Source: Streptomyces camponoticapitis
Lineage (GTDB): Bacteria; Actinomycetota; Actinomycetes; Streptomycetales; Streptomycetaceae
Assembly: GCF_014646115.1 (NCBI RefSeq)
Contig: NZ_BMMV01000016.1
Span: 142,157-206,156, forward strand
Length of the DNA: 64,000 bases
Reading direction: 5' to 3'
A program made the position numbers and the translations under genes. Shown here in pieces: positions 9,583 through 17,678 of this stretch. Position 1 is the stretch's first letter; every line of letters starts with the position of its first letter. The notes beneath the pieces were generated by a model. It did no database searches and was not told where the DNA came from. It saw only the letters and a program-made list of their open reading frames with translations.

Positions 9583-10098
9583 GGTAAGTCTCCTAAGTCT
9601 GTTGATAATCAGGCGTCGTGAGGCACGGATGGGCGCCTCGCGCTGTGTGGTGTGGTGCGGAGTGCTGAGTGCTGAGCGGCGGTTCTTCGCGCCGTACGTT
9701 CGTGAGTGCGGTCGTCCCGTGCGGTCGTCCCGCAGTGCCTTGAGTCTGCTCGCCCCAGGTACTCCGGCGCGCTGGGGAAAGGCTCACACTTCTGCTGGGG
9801 TTTCCCTCAGCATTTCCTGGTGGTAGCCCCCCCTCGGGCCCCTTCCCCCCCGTCACCGACCGGCCCCCCGACCGGCCCCCTGCGGTGTAAGACCAACTTA
9901 AAGAACGGGCACCGCTCCTCTCATCCTCCAGCGGGACGAACCGGCCCCCGGCGGAAGTAGGGAGGACCACCTAAGGGCTCTCCACCCTCAGGTGGAGCCT
10001 CCCTGAGGGTTCACTCCGGGACCAACCTGCACCCTGCCGCGGCGGGAGTGTCGAGTGAGAGGCTGTTCCCGGAGATACCTGCATAGGGAAGGAATCCA
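9583..10098. other. 516-bp divergent intergenic region between ABC exporter and MFS transporter
   Basis: No credible gene. The ABC ribosome site lies at its left edge and the MFS site (GGAAGGAATCC) at its right edge. The middle has G/C tracts and an AT-richer stretch around 9890-9905 (ACCAACTTAAAGAACGGG) that may hold promoter elements. CCCCAG and CTGGGG arms occur near 9752-9778. The clear structure is the hairpin pair at 9980-10009, listed separately. Confidence 0.6.
9980..10009 (+). promoter_or_regulatory. two mutually exclusive hairpins with CCTNAGG repeats ahead of the MFS gene
   Basis: Hairpin A is CTCCACC, loop CTCA, GGTGGAG (9980-9997). Hairpin B pairs CCCTCAGG (9985-9992) with CCTGAGGG (10002-10009). 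They share bases, so only one can form. The palindromic heptamer CCTNAGG occurs three times here (CCTAAGG at 9970, CCTCAGG at 9986, CCTGAGG at 10002), which also fits a protein operator. The site ends about 90 bp before the MFS start. Confidence 0.4.
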
Positions 10099-11733
10099 GT
10101 GACCCCCGTCGTACCCGAGCCCCGCCGCGGTCCCGTCGTCGCCGCCCTGATGCTCGGCATGGCACTGGCGGCGCTGGACGGCACGATCCTGTCCACCGCC
10201 GTCCCGCAGATCGTCGGAGACCTCGGCGGCTTCTCGATCTTCTCCTGGCTCTTCTCCGGCTATCTGCTGGCCGCGACGGTCACCCTGCCCGTGTACGGAA
10301 AGCTCTCCGACACCTTCGGCCGCAAGCCCGTCCTGATCGCGGGCATCGTCCTCTTCCTCATCGGCTCGGTCCTCTGCGCCACCGCGTGGAACATGGGCTC
10401 CCTGGTCGCCTTCCGCGTCGTCCAGGGCCTCGGCGGCGGTGCGATCCAGGGCACGGTGCAGACCATCGCCGCCGACCTGTACCCGCTGAAGGAACGCCCC
10501 AAGATCCAGGCCAAGCTCTCCACCGTCTGGGCCACGTCCGCCGTCGCGGGCCCCGCGCTCGGCGGACTGCTCGCGGGGTACGCGGACTGGCGCTGGATCT
10601 TCCTGATCAATCTGCCGGTCGGCGCGCTCGCGCTGTACCTCACCGTCCGCCATCTCCACGAGCCCGGCCGCCAGGTCGCGCCCGCGAGCGGCCGCGAGGC
10701 GGGGGAATCCGCGCGCAAGAAGCGGATTCCCCGCCCCAGGACCGGCGCCGGGCCCCGCCCCCGTATCGACTGGGCGGGCGCGCTCGCCGTCTTCGCCACC
10801 GGCACGCTCCTGGTCACCGCGCTCGTCCAGGGCGGTGTCGCCTGGCCCTGGCTCTCCGCCCCCTCGATCGCGCTCCTCACCGGCACCGCGCTGCTCGCCG
10901 CCGTCACCGTCCTCGTCGAACGGCGCGCGGCCGACCCGATCATCCCCGGCTGGGTCTGGCGCCGCCGTCCCATCGCCGCCGTCAACCTGGCGCTCGGCGC
11001 GCTCGGGCTGCTGATGATCGCCCCGACGGTCTTCCTGCCGACGTACGCCCAGTCGGTCCTCGGCCTCGGCCCGATAGCCGCCGGCTTCGTACTCTCCGCG
11101 ATCACCCTGACCTGGCCGATCAGCGCGGCCCTCTGCGACCGCGTCTACAACCGGATCGGTTTCCGCCTCACCGCCGTCACCGGCATGACCTTCGCACTGC
11201 TGGTCCTGCTGGCCTTCCCCCTGCTGCCCTTCCCCGGCCAGGCATGGCAGCCGGCGCTGCTGATGCTGCTGCTCGGCGCGGCGCTCGGGCTGTTCCAACT
11301 CCCGCTGATCATCGCCGTGCAGGGGACGGTCGGCTGGTCGGAGCGCGGTACGGCGACGGCGTCGATCCTCTTCTACCGCCAGCTCGGTCAGAGCGTGGGC
11401 GCCGCGCTCTTCGGAGCGCTGGCCAACGGCGTCATCGGCAACAGGCTCGCCGACTCGCCGGGCACCGGCCTCCCGCGCGATCTCGACTCCGTGTCGCACG
11501 CCCTGGACGACCCGGCGGCCCTCACCGACCGCGCGGCCGACTTCCTGCGCCGCGCGGTCGACTCGGCCGTCGACGCCGTCTTCCTGGGGGCGGCCGGCGC
11601 CGCCGCCCTCTGCCTGCTGGTGCTCCTCTTCGTGGCGCCGCGCCGCTTCCCCGTCCACCAGGACCCGCCGCCGGACCCGGCCCCGGGCACCCAGCCCCAC
11701 CAGGCCACCGACCCCGCGACCGGCGCCTCCTGA
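10099..11733 (+). CDS. MFS drug-efflux transporter, DHA2 (14-helix) family
   Basis: 544 residues from GTG at 10099 with GGAAGGA upstream. The first helix ALMLGMALAALDGTILSTAV contains the LDxTIv-type motif of DHA2 proteins. The A-motif region LSDTFGRKPVLIAG lies between helices 2 and 3. AFRVVQGLGGGAIQG is the drug-proton antiporter signature, and RWIFLINLPVGALAL is the typical RWIFlINlP segment. A charged cytoplasmic insert of about 40 residues (around 190-230, with EAGESARKKRIPRPRTG) sits between the first six helices and the rest. Family members export drugs, dyes or antibiotics using the proton gradient. The substrate is unknown. The gene is divergent from the ABC exporter and convergent with the coiled-coil gene, with 16 bp between their stops. 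Confidence 0.93.
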   Translation: MTPVVPEPRRGPVVAALMLGMALAALDGTILSTAVPQIVGDLGGFSIFSWLFSGYLLAATVTLPVYGKLSDTFGRKPVLIAGIVLFLIGSVLCATAWNMGSLVAFRVVQGLGGGAIQGTVQTIAADLYPLKERPKIQAKLSTVWATSAVAGPALGGLLAGYADWRWIFLINLPVGALALYLTVRHLHEPGRQVAPASGREAGESARKKRIPRPRTGAGPRPRIDWAGALAVFATGTLLVTALVQGGVAWPWLSAPSIALLTGTALLAAVTVLVERRAADPIIPGWVWRRRPIAAVNLALGALGLLMIAPTVFLPTYAQSVLGLGPIAAGFVLSAITLTWPISAALCDRVYNRIGFRLTAVTGMTFALLVLLAFPLLPFPGQAWQPALLMLLLGAALGLFQLPLIIAVQGTVGWSERGTATASILFYRQLGQSVGAALFGALANGVIGNRLADSPGTGLPRDLDSVSHALDDPAALTDRAADFLRRAVDSAVDAVFLGAAGAAALCLLVLLFVAPRRFPVHQDPPPDPAPGTQPHQATDPATGAS

Positions 11734-11749
11734 AGCAGGCCGACAGTCC

Positions 11750-12640
11750 CTAACTCTCCGCCGGCGCCCGGCCCGTCAGGGCCGCCAGGCTGTTGCGGAC
11801 ATGCGTCATCCGCGCCTGGACCTCCTCGCGGACCTCCGTGTGCTCCCGCAGGATGCGGTCCGTCTCCCGTACGGTCCGCTCCTCCGCCGCCCGCGCCCGC
11901 GCGATCAGCTCCTCCGCGCGCGCCGCCGCGTCCTCCTGGATGTGCCGGGCGCTCTCCTCGGCCTCCGCGAAGGCACGCTTCGCGTCCGCGAGCCCGGCGT
12001 CCGCGCGGGCCGCCAGCTCTGTCCGGCGCTCCTGTGCCTGCGCCTCGCGGCCCGCGAACTCCTGCTCGCTCGCGGCCAGCCGGTCCGCGTGCTCCCGCGC
12101 CAGCTCGGCGAGCAACGCCTCCGTACGCTGCCGGATCTCGTCGAAGCGCGCCAGCGCCGCGTCCCGCAGCTCCTCGGCGTCCCGGCGCGCGGCCGTGCGC
12201 AGTTCGTCGGCCGCGCCCTGGGCGTCCTCCAGGGACCGGTTCGCGTACGCGTCCGCATCGGCGGTGACCGCCTCCGTGTACGCGCGGGCCGCCTCACGCG
12301 CCCCGCGCACCGCGTCGGCGGCGGCGTCGGTCAGCGCCTGCGCGTCGTCCCGCGCGGCCGCACGCGCCCCGTCCGCCTCGTCGACGACCAGGGCCAGTAT
12401 CTTCTGGGCGCGCTCGCCCAGTGAGTCGTACGTCTGCGGCGGCAGCGCCTCGACCTGCTGCCGCAGCAGCTCCGCCTCCAACTGAAGGCGCTCCGCGGCA
12501 GCCGCGAGCCGCCGCTCCTGCGCCTCGGCGACCTCCTGGTCCCTCGACAGCTCCGTGACCCGCCGGTCGACCTGCTCGGGGCGGTAACCACGGCCCCGTA
12601 CGGAGTCGAAGCCGTGAGCCGATGCGCGTGCAGCAGCCAT
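11750..12640 (-). CDS. FilP-like/DivIVA-related coiled-coil protein (often annotated cellulose-binding protein)
   Basis: 296 residues from ATG at 12640, preceded by GAGAGG; a longer opening frame to 12700 has no ribosome site. The N-terminus reads FDSVRGRGYRPEQVDRRVTE, the short DivIVA-like motif (RGY-x-x-x-QVD) found in the Streptomyces polarity proteins FilP and Scy. Almost all of the rest is Ala/Glu/Arg-rich helix with heptad-like patterning (ERLQLEAELLRQQVEAL, then long A-E-A-R stretches to about residue 285). FilP, about 310 residues, forms intermediate-filament-like structures near hyphal tips and was first annotated as cellulose-binding. This looks like a paralogue of that group rather than FilP itself, since no scy-like gene lies beside it. 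A cytoplasmic, cytoskeletal role is inferred. Confidence 0.78.
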   Translation of the reverse strand: MAAARASAHGFDSVRGRGYRPEQVDRRVTELSRDQEVAEAQERRLAAAAERLQLEAELLRQQVEALPPQTYDSLGERAQKILALVVDEADGARAAARDDAQALTDAAADAVRGAREAARAYTEAVTADADAYANRSLEDAQGAADELRTAARRDAEELRDAALARFDEIRQRTEALLAELAREHADRLAASEQEFAGREAQAQERRTELAARADAGLADAKRAFAEAEESARHIQEDAAARAEELIARARAAEERTVRETDRILREHTEVREEVQARMTHVRNSLAALTGRAPAES

Positions 12641-12814
12641 TACTGAAGCCTCTCTCCGAACATACGGTGACGGGACGGGCGTCCCCGCGAAACGCCCCAC
12701 CCGTCCATCCTGCTCAAGGATGCGGCATTTGACGCCGGGCGCCGGATTCCTCTTCCGCCGCCGATCGCGCGGCCGACGCGTTCAAGCCATCGCCCGAGGC
12801 ACGTGCCGCAACGG

Positions 12815-12851
12815 CCGAGGCGCCCCCCGTGAATCACGGAGGGCGCCTCGG
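12815..12851 (-). terminator. long hairpin terminator after the SUKH-4 gene
   Basis: Outer stem CCGAGGCGCCC / GGGCGCCTCGG (11 bp) with an inner stem CCGTG-AAT-CACGG. It lies 48 bp past the stop codon of the minus-strand gene ending at 12899. Confidence 0.75.
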
Positions 12852-12898
12852 GCGCGGTTCTGCGTGGCGGATCTCACCGCCGGATCAGGGCCGTACGG

Positions 12899-15295
12899 TC
12901 AGAGCAGCCCGTCCCACATCTGCTCCAGCAGCACCGACCACCAGCTCTCCGGCGACGACAGCGCCGCCGGATCGATCGCGGCGAGCTGTGCCTGGAAATC
13001 GACGGTCCAGCGGCCCGCCTGTTCCGGATTCAGGCCGAAACGCAGCCGCCACATGCGACCGAGCAGCGCCATCGACCGGGTGAACTCCGGCAGCCCGGTG
13101 TTCACGAACTGCGGCGGGATCGTCTGGCCCCCCGGACCCGTCTCCACGGAGACGGCCATGATGTGCGCCGTTCCGTACTGGACACAGATCGCCCGGCCGA
13201 AGTCACTGCCCATCACCAGGTACGAGCCCGCGTCCGCCGCCGGCTGCACCTGCCGCTGCGCGGCCAGCTCGGCCAGCGTCGGCACCACCGGCTGCGCGGG
13301 CTGGGCCCAGAAGAACGGGCCGAAGTCGCCCGGCAGGCCGGCCCAGACGAGCGTGCGCGCCACGATCTCCGGTACGCCCTGACGGGACACCGCGCGCTGG
13401 TCGAAGCGGCAGATGCCCTGGGGGCCGAACGCGCCCGCGAGCTCCTGCGCGATCGCCTCCGGCGGCACCGGCTGCGCGGGCGGCACCTGCGGCAGCGGGG
13501 CGCGTACCGGGGCCGGACGGGCCGGACCGTCCGCGACCTGGTGCAACTCGCCCTGGTGGGTGAGCAGATGCCGCATGCCCTGCTGACGGCTTGAATGGTC
13601 CCTGCCGTACGGCGCGACGCTGGTGATCCGCACCTGCGGCCAGGTCTCCCGGATCATCCGCGCGCAGTAGCCGCCGGGCAGCTCGCAGGACTCCAGCTCG
13701 GTGTGGAGTTCGAGGACCTGCTGCGGCGGCACGTTCATCGCGCGCAGCTCGTGCAGGATCTGCCACTCGGGGTGCGGGGTCCCGGGCGCCGAGCGGCGGA
13801 TGAGCTGGGCCTCGGAGCCGTCGGGCGCGCGGTAGCGCAGCACGGCCTGGTAGCCGGGGCCGACCGTCGGCATACCGGTGGGCTGCTGCGGATAGCCGTA
13901 CGTGCCGGGCGGGGCGCCGGGAGGCGCACCGGGCGGACCGGGCGGACCTGGGACGCCGGGCGGCGGACCCGGTACGCCGCCGGGCCCGGCCAGCACGGTC
14001 GCCGCGTGGTGGACACCACCGGGCGGAGGAGTACCTGGCGCACCCGGGGCACCGGGCGGACCCGGCGGCATCCCAGGCATGCCCGGAGCACCCGGCGGAC
14101 CGGGAGGACGCGGACCGCCCCCCGACAGCGACTGACCACCCTGACTCGGATCCGCCAACATCGTCGCCGCATGGTGCACACCACCGGGCGGAGGAGTACC
14201 AGGCGCACCCGGCGGAGGCGGAGGCATGCCCGGAGCACCGGGCGGACCCGGAGGACGCGGACCGCCCCCCGACGGCGACTGACCACCCTGACTCGGATCC
14301 GCCAACATCGTCGCCGCGTGATGCACACCACCGGGCGGAGGAGTACCAGGCGCACCCGGCGGAGGCGGAGGGGTGGCGGGCCCACCGGGGCCGAGGTGCG
14401 AGGCGAGCTGTGTCGGCTGGTAGCCACCGGCCGGCGCGCCGGGCGCACCCGGAGCGGGCGGCGGACCACCGGGGGTGCCGGGGGCGCCGGGCACCCCCGG
14501 GGCACCGGGCGGAGCCGGCGGGCCGCCACGCGCGCCGCGCGGCGGGCCCGTCGCCTTGCTCGTCGCCGCGTCGGCGATGTCCCCGGGGCTCCCCGGAGGA
14601 GGGGACGCCGGACCGAGGCCCGGGGCCACCGTCGTACGAGGCAGCTGACTGCCGCCCGACATCAGCGCCGTCGGCGCCTCGGCCGCCAGACCGGGCGGCG
14701 GCGTACCGTCGTCGTCCATCCCGGACAGCGGGGGCGCGAAGACCGTCGCCGGGAGACCCACGGATCCGTCGTCACCGGCGGCGTTGGTGTCCGTGCCGGC
14801 CCACGGGGTCGCCCCGGCCGCCGGAGCGGCCGACGGTCCGGGAGCGGAAGCGGGAGCGGGGACGGACGGTCCGGCGGGAGCCGCGCCGGAGCCGGGCCCC
14901 GCGCCCGCGCCCGAAGCCCCCGGGGTCCCCAACTTGTCCGCCGCGTCCTGCAACCACTCCGGCGGCGTCAGCAGGAAGGACGTCTGGTTCAGATCGATGC
15001 GCTGCGGCGCCCTCGGCGGCTCGGGAGCCCCCGCCTGCGACCCGTACTCCTCCTCGTACCGCCGGATCACCTCACCCACCGGCAGCCCCGGCCACAGCGT
15101 CGCCTCACCGCTGTCCCGCGCGATCACCAGCCGCTGCACTCCGCCGTCCGACCTCGGACCGTCCGCGCGGTCCTCGGCCCACACCACGAACCCCAGCTCG
15201 AACTCCCGCACCCGCACCTCACGGTGCTGATACGCGGGCACGTCGCCGTTGACCCACTCGTCCGCGCGTTCCTGCGCCTGAGCGAATGTCACCAT
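12899..15295 (-). CDS. multidomain protein: YrhB/Imm35-like domain, proline-rich linker, deaminase-like domain, SUKH-4
   Basis: 798 residues from ATG at 15295, which has GGAGG 10 bases upstream; GTG at 15304 would overlap the upstream stop (GTGA) but leaves no room for a ribosome site. Residues about 1-85 (FAQAQERADEWVNG through PVGEVIRRYEEEYG) resemble the YrhB/Imm35 immunity fold. Residues about 110-480 are low-complexity Pro/Gly/Ala with 49-residue tandem repeats. Residues about 490-600 contain HTELESC and LPGGYC, an H-x-E plus Cys pair that may be a nucleic-acid deaminase site. The last 170 residues match SUKH-4 immunity proteins (GSYLVMGSDFGRAICVQ, AHIMAVSVETG, SWWSVLLEQMWDGLL). No signal peptide is seen. 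It forms one operon with the WHH-SUKH gene. The end domains are the firmest calls; the deaminase is tentative. Confidence 0.72.
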   Translation of the reverse strand: MVTFAQAQERADEWVNGDVPAYQHREVRVREFELGFVVWAEDRADGPRSDGGVQRLVIARDSGEATLWPGLPVGEVIRRYEEEYGSQAGAPEPPRAPQRIDLNQTSFLLTPPEWLQDAADKLGTPGASGAGAGPGSGAAPAGPSVPAPASAPGPSAAPAAGATPWAGTDTNAAGDDGSVGLPATVFAPPLSGMDDDGTPPPGLAAEAPTALMSGGSQLPRTTVAPGLGPASPPPGSPGDIADAATSKATGPPRGARGGPPAPPGAPGVPGAPGTPGGPPPAPGAPGAPAGGYQPTQLASHLGPGGPATPPPPPGAPGTPPPGGVHHAATMLADPSQGGQSPSGGGPRPPGPPGAPGMPPPPPGAPGTPPPGGVHHAATMLADPSQGGQSLSGGGPRPPGPPGAPGMPGMPPGPPGAPGAPGTPPPGGVHHAATVLAGPGGVPGPPPGVPGPPGPPGAPPGAPPGTYGYPQQPTGMPTVGPGYQAVLRYRAPDGSEAQLIRRSAPGTPHPEWQILHELRAMNVPPQQVLELHTELESCELPGGYCARMIRETWPQVRITSVAPYGRDHSSRQQGMRHLLTHQGELHQVADGPARPAPVRAPLPQVPPAQPVPPEAIAQELAGAFGPQGICRFDQRAVSRQGVPEIVARTLVWAGLPGDFGPFFWAQPAQPVVPTLAELAAQRQVQPAADAGSYLVMGSDFGRAICVQYGTAHIMAVSVETGPGGQTIPPQFVNTGLPEFTRSMALLGRMWRLRFGLNPEQAGRWTVDFQAQLAAIDPAALSSPESWWSVLLEQMWDGLL
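13990..14375 (-). repeat. tandem 147-bp repeat coding the collagen-like proline/glycine linker
   Basis: Units of 147 bp (49 residues) recur, with copies anchored at 14141 and 14288 sharing long identical tracts. Each unit encodes GGVHHAATMLADPSQGG followed by a Pro/Gly tract. A third, diverged copy (VHHAATVLAG) lies nearer 14000-14030. The near identity shows recent tandem duplication inside the SUKH-4 gene. Confidence 0.85.
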
Positions 15296-15300
15296 CGCGC

Positions 15301-16278
15301 TCACCCCTCCACCGGGACGGCGCGGGCGAAGCCGCCGTCCACCATCAGGTTCGCCACCGTGTCCAGTTCCGGCGGATTGCCCGCCAGCCTCGTAAGGAAG
15401 GCGTCGAAGTCCGCGCCACAGGGCAGCAGCAGGCGCTCCACCCGCTCCTGCACGCTCCAGCCGTCGCGGTCACGCGCGTCGTCGTACGCGCAGAACCAGA
15501 CCGAACCGGCCTGATCTCCCCGCACCTTGAGCGCCAGGATGCCGCCCTGGACGAACGCCACGCCCAGATAGTCCTTGGTGAGATGGTCCCGCAGACACTT
15601 GTTGACGTACAACAGGTCGTTGACCGCGGCCTCTTCACGCACCGTGAAGAACGGCTGGTCCACCAGCAGCCCCAGCTCCGCGTCGAGTGCGGCGCCGACG
15701 GGGGCACAACCACCCGCCGCCTTCAGGAAGGTGCGGTACGGGCCGGGCAGCCGGTAACCGAGATCCTCCTCCACACCGAGCAGCTGCTGCTCGGTCACCG
15801 ACACCGAACTCTTCGGCAGCCCGAAATGCACCGGCCTCGTCTCCTGAAGAGGACGTGTCCCGCGCTTGCCGTGATCCACCAGCGTCGTGGCCAGCCCGCC
15901 GTGATGCCGCAGCAGCGCCTTGACCTCCACCGGAACCAGCAGCAGCCGGCGCGAGCCCGCCGCGTGGTGCCAGGTCCAGCCGTGCGGGGTGGCCACGGAG
16001 GGGATGGTGTCCCACAGGTCGTGACCGGCGGCGTGCAGCGCGGCGTTGGCGGACACGTAGTCCGTGAGCCGCAGCTCGTCCACGCCGAAACCCTCGGGGG
16101 GTTCGGCGATCTCGGCGGCCGCGCGCGCGTACGGCGAGAAGTCCGGAAAGCCGTTGCCGTCCACCGGCACACCCCTGGGGTGGCGGGAGGCCCGGACCGG
16201 GTCCGGGAAATGCACGACCTGCCCGGCGTAGGCCGCATTCGGTGGCGCGGCTTGCTGCCCGAGCCGACCTGTCGTCAT
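15301..16278 (-). CDS. WHH/HNH-type nuclease domain fused to a SUKH (SMI1/KNR4) immunity domain
   Basis: 325 residues from ATG at 16278, with AGGGGG 8 bases upstream; a longer frame to 16881 lacks a ribosome site. The first 140 residues follow the WHH nuclease-toxin layout: GNGFPDFSPYA, then TDYVSANAALHAAG, PHGWTWHHAAG, LLLVPVEVKALLRHHGGLA. In WHH toxins the segment normally reads like VP..IH..V.HTGG; here the first His is Lys, so activity is doubtful. Residues about 165-325 are a SUKH domain (VTEQQLLGVEEDLGYRLPGPYRTFLKAAGG, the LG..LP..y..fl pattern; FVQGGILALKV). SUKH proteins usually protect against such toxins, so fusing both in one chain is unusual. No secretion signal. Operon with the 12899-15295 gene and divergent from the deaminase gene. 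Confidence 0.75.
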   Translation of the reverse strand: MTTGRLGQQAAPPNAAYAGQVVHFPDPVRASRHPRGVPVDGNGFPDFSPYARAAAEIAEPPEGFGVDELRLTDYVSANAALHAAGHDLWDTIPSVATPHGWTWHHAAGSRRLLLVPVEVKALLRHHGGLATTLVDHGKRGTRPLQETRPVHFGLPKSSVSVTEQQLLGVEEDLGYRLPGPYRTFLKAAGGCAPVGAALDAELGLLVDQPFFTVREEAAVNDLLYVNKCLRDHLTKDYLGVAFVQGGILALKVRGDQAGSVWFCAYDDARDRDGWSVQERVERLLLPCGADFDAFLTRLAGNPPELDTVANLMVDGGFARAVPVEG

Positions 16279-16489
16279 GGCGGATGCCCCCTGCTGGCTT
16301 CTGACTGGTTCGGCACAGCCTATGCGGTGAAGCAACAGGGGACGCCGCCCCGTCCAGCCCCTCGAAGACCGCCGCCGATACGCCCGTTCGGGTGCCGGTG
16401 ACAAACGGTCACCGCAGGTCACGCAGTGACGACGGCGCGCCCCGATACCGCCCCGGCTTCCCCACGGCATGTCACATTTGGCAGGCTGT

Positions 16490-16506
16490 CCCCCGCAACT
16501 CGGGGG
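16490..16506 (+). promoter_or_regulatory. small inverted repeat in the leader of the deaminase gene
   Basis: CCCCCG-CAACT-CGGGGG, 34 bp before the TTG start, within the 262-bp divergent promoter region 16279-16540. It could be an operator or a leader hairpin; no more can be said. Confidence 0.3.
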
Positions 16507-16540
16507 ATTGCGTGGGGATTGGGCAGAGAGGAACGACGCT

Positions 16541-17161
16541 TTGCACACAGCACAGCAGGACACTTCGGGCGATCCACGACTCCGCGCACCCGACGGCTCG
16601 GGGGCGCCGTCGGAGCGCCCCGGCACCGACGACGCCGGTGGGCGAGCGGCGAGGACCACCGCCGCGGCCTCGGCAGGTGACGCCTCCGGAGACCCGCGCC
16701 TGAGCTGGAGCAGCACCGAACCGCACCGGCCGCCCGCCCTGCGCCAGCGCCGCGACGGCATCCTGCCCGCCGTCGCCGCGGCGCTCTCCGTGCGTGGCGA
16801 AAATCTCACGTGCACCGCCGGCAAGGCCGACCAGCCGCCCGCCCTGCACCCCCTCGTACAGGACTTCCTGGACACGCTCACCAGCGGTCAGCGGGAACGA
16901 TTCACCGGGCGCTGCCCGGAAGCGATCCTGCTGTCCCGGCACCTCACCGCCGTCGAGGGCTCCCGTTCCAAACGGGCCCAGCGCAAGGCCCTCACCCACG
17001 GCGAGGCCCGCCGCTCCCTCAAGCACGGCAAACTCACCGCCCGCCGCATCCGGGAGGACGGCGACCCGCTCCACGGCAGTTACGCGCCGCCCTGCCGCTC
17101 CTGTTCGGCGATGCTCGCCCACTTCGGCGTACGCCCCGTCGACCCGACGCAGAAGGGCTGA
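16541..17161 (+). CDS. YwqJ-like nucleic-acid deaminase toxin-domain protein
   Basis: 206 residues from TTG at 16541, preceded by AGAGAGGA; the in-frame ATG at 16469 lacks a ribosome site. The first 65 residues are disordered and Ser/Gly/Asp-rich. The domain then reads LRQRRDGILPAVAAALSV, FTGRCPEAILLSRHL and PPCRSCSAMLAHFGV. The CPE motif and the PCxxC pair are the zinc and catalytic residues of YwqJ-type deaminases, a family described in polymorphic toxins and typically encoded beside SUKH genes. The predicted reaction is deamination of cytidine or adenosine in nucleic acid; the actual substrate is unknown. There is no secretion signal or trafficking domain, so it acts inside the cell or is exported by an unusual route. 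The SUKH-3 gene follows 7 bp downstream. Confidence 0.82.
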   Translation: MHTAQQDTSGDPRLRAPDGSGAPSERPGTDDAGGRAARTTAAASAGDASGDPRLSWSSTEPHRPPALRQRRDGILPAVAAALSVRGENLTCTAGKADQPPALHPLVQDFLDTLTSGQRERFTGRCPEAILLSRHLTAVEGSRSKRAQRKALTHGEARRSLKHGKLTARRIREDGDPLHGSYAPPCRSCSAMLAHFGVRPVDPTQKG

Positions 17162-17168
17162 CCACCCC

Positions 17169-17657
17169 GTGCCCGACCTCACCACCACCAGATTCCCCGT
17201 CAACGTCGACGTCGCCCTGCGCGAGGCGGGCTGGCAGCCGGGCCGCTGGGACATGCGGCAGGCCGAGGAGTGGGCGGACACACTGCGCGCCCACATCACC
17301 CCCGCGGGGCACGTGCACGCCGTGTTCGCCGCCGTCGTGGAGATCTGGGCGGAGTTCGGCGGGCTCTCGGTGACCGGGCCCGGACCGGGGCGCCAGATCG
17401 CGCCGACGACCGTACGGTTCGACCCGCTGGCCGGGATCCACTTCGCCCGCACGCTCGGCGACCTCGGGCGCTCCCTGGACACGGAGATCAGCCCGATCGG
17501 CGAGGAGGGCGACGGCCAGGCCGTACTCGCGGTCGACGCCTCGGGGCGCGTCTACTCCATCGACCACACGGGCGACTGGTTCCTGGGCCCCCACATCGAC
17601 CACGCCCTGGCGGCGCTGGTGACGGGCGCGCAGCCGCAGCGGCTCACGTCGGACTGA
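17169..17657 (+). CDS. SUKH-3 family immunity protein
   Basis: 162 residues from GTG at 17169, 7 bp after the deaminase stop. The start of the fold reads VNVDVALREAGWQPGRWDM, a hallmark SUKH-3 opening (V...L..AGW.pgR). The rest contains FAAVVEIWAEFGGLSV, IHFARTLGDLGRSLDTEISPIGEE and ASGRVYSIDHTGDWFLG, matching the SUKH-3 pattern of beta-strand, G..l...l.PiGe, and d..G.vy.. ..w..G. SUKH-3 proteins are predicted antidotes to nuclease and deaminase toxins. The gene order deaminase then SUKH-3 supports a toxin-antitoxin-like pair in one transcript. Confidence 0.88.
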   Translation: MPDLTTTRFPVNVDVALREAGWQPGRWDMRQAEEWADTLRAHITPAGHVHAVFAAVVEIWAEFGGLSVTGPGPGRQIAPTTVRFDPLAGIHFARTLGDLGRSLDTEISPIGEEGDGQAVLAVDASGRVYSIDHTGDWFLGPHIDHALAALVTGAQPQRLTSD

Positions 17658-17678
17658 GCGCCCCGGTACGGGACCGCC

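Noticed and set aside
9740..9900. Possible riboswitch in the leader region
   Set aside because: G/C tracts and CCCCAG/CTGGGG arms are present, but no consensus of a known riboswitch class could be recognised.
9988..11700. 570-codon minus-strand frame opposite the MFS gene
   Set aside because: Antisense shadow: highly charged, no membrane segments or motifs, while the plus strand encodes a clear 14-helix transporter.
13990..14375. Possible CRISPR array
   Set aside because: The units are 147 bp, in frame and encode Pro/Gly repeats; there are no short repeats with unique spacers and no cas genes.
13595..15514. 639-codon plus-strand frame in the proline-rich gene
   Set aside because: Its Arg/Thr-Gly repeats are the complement of the Pro/Gly repeats in the real minus-strand gene.
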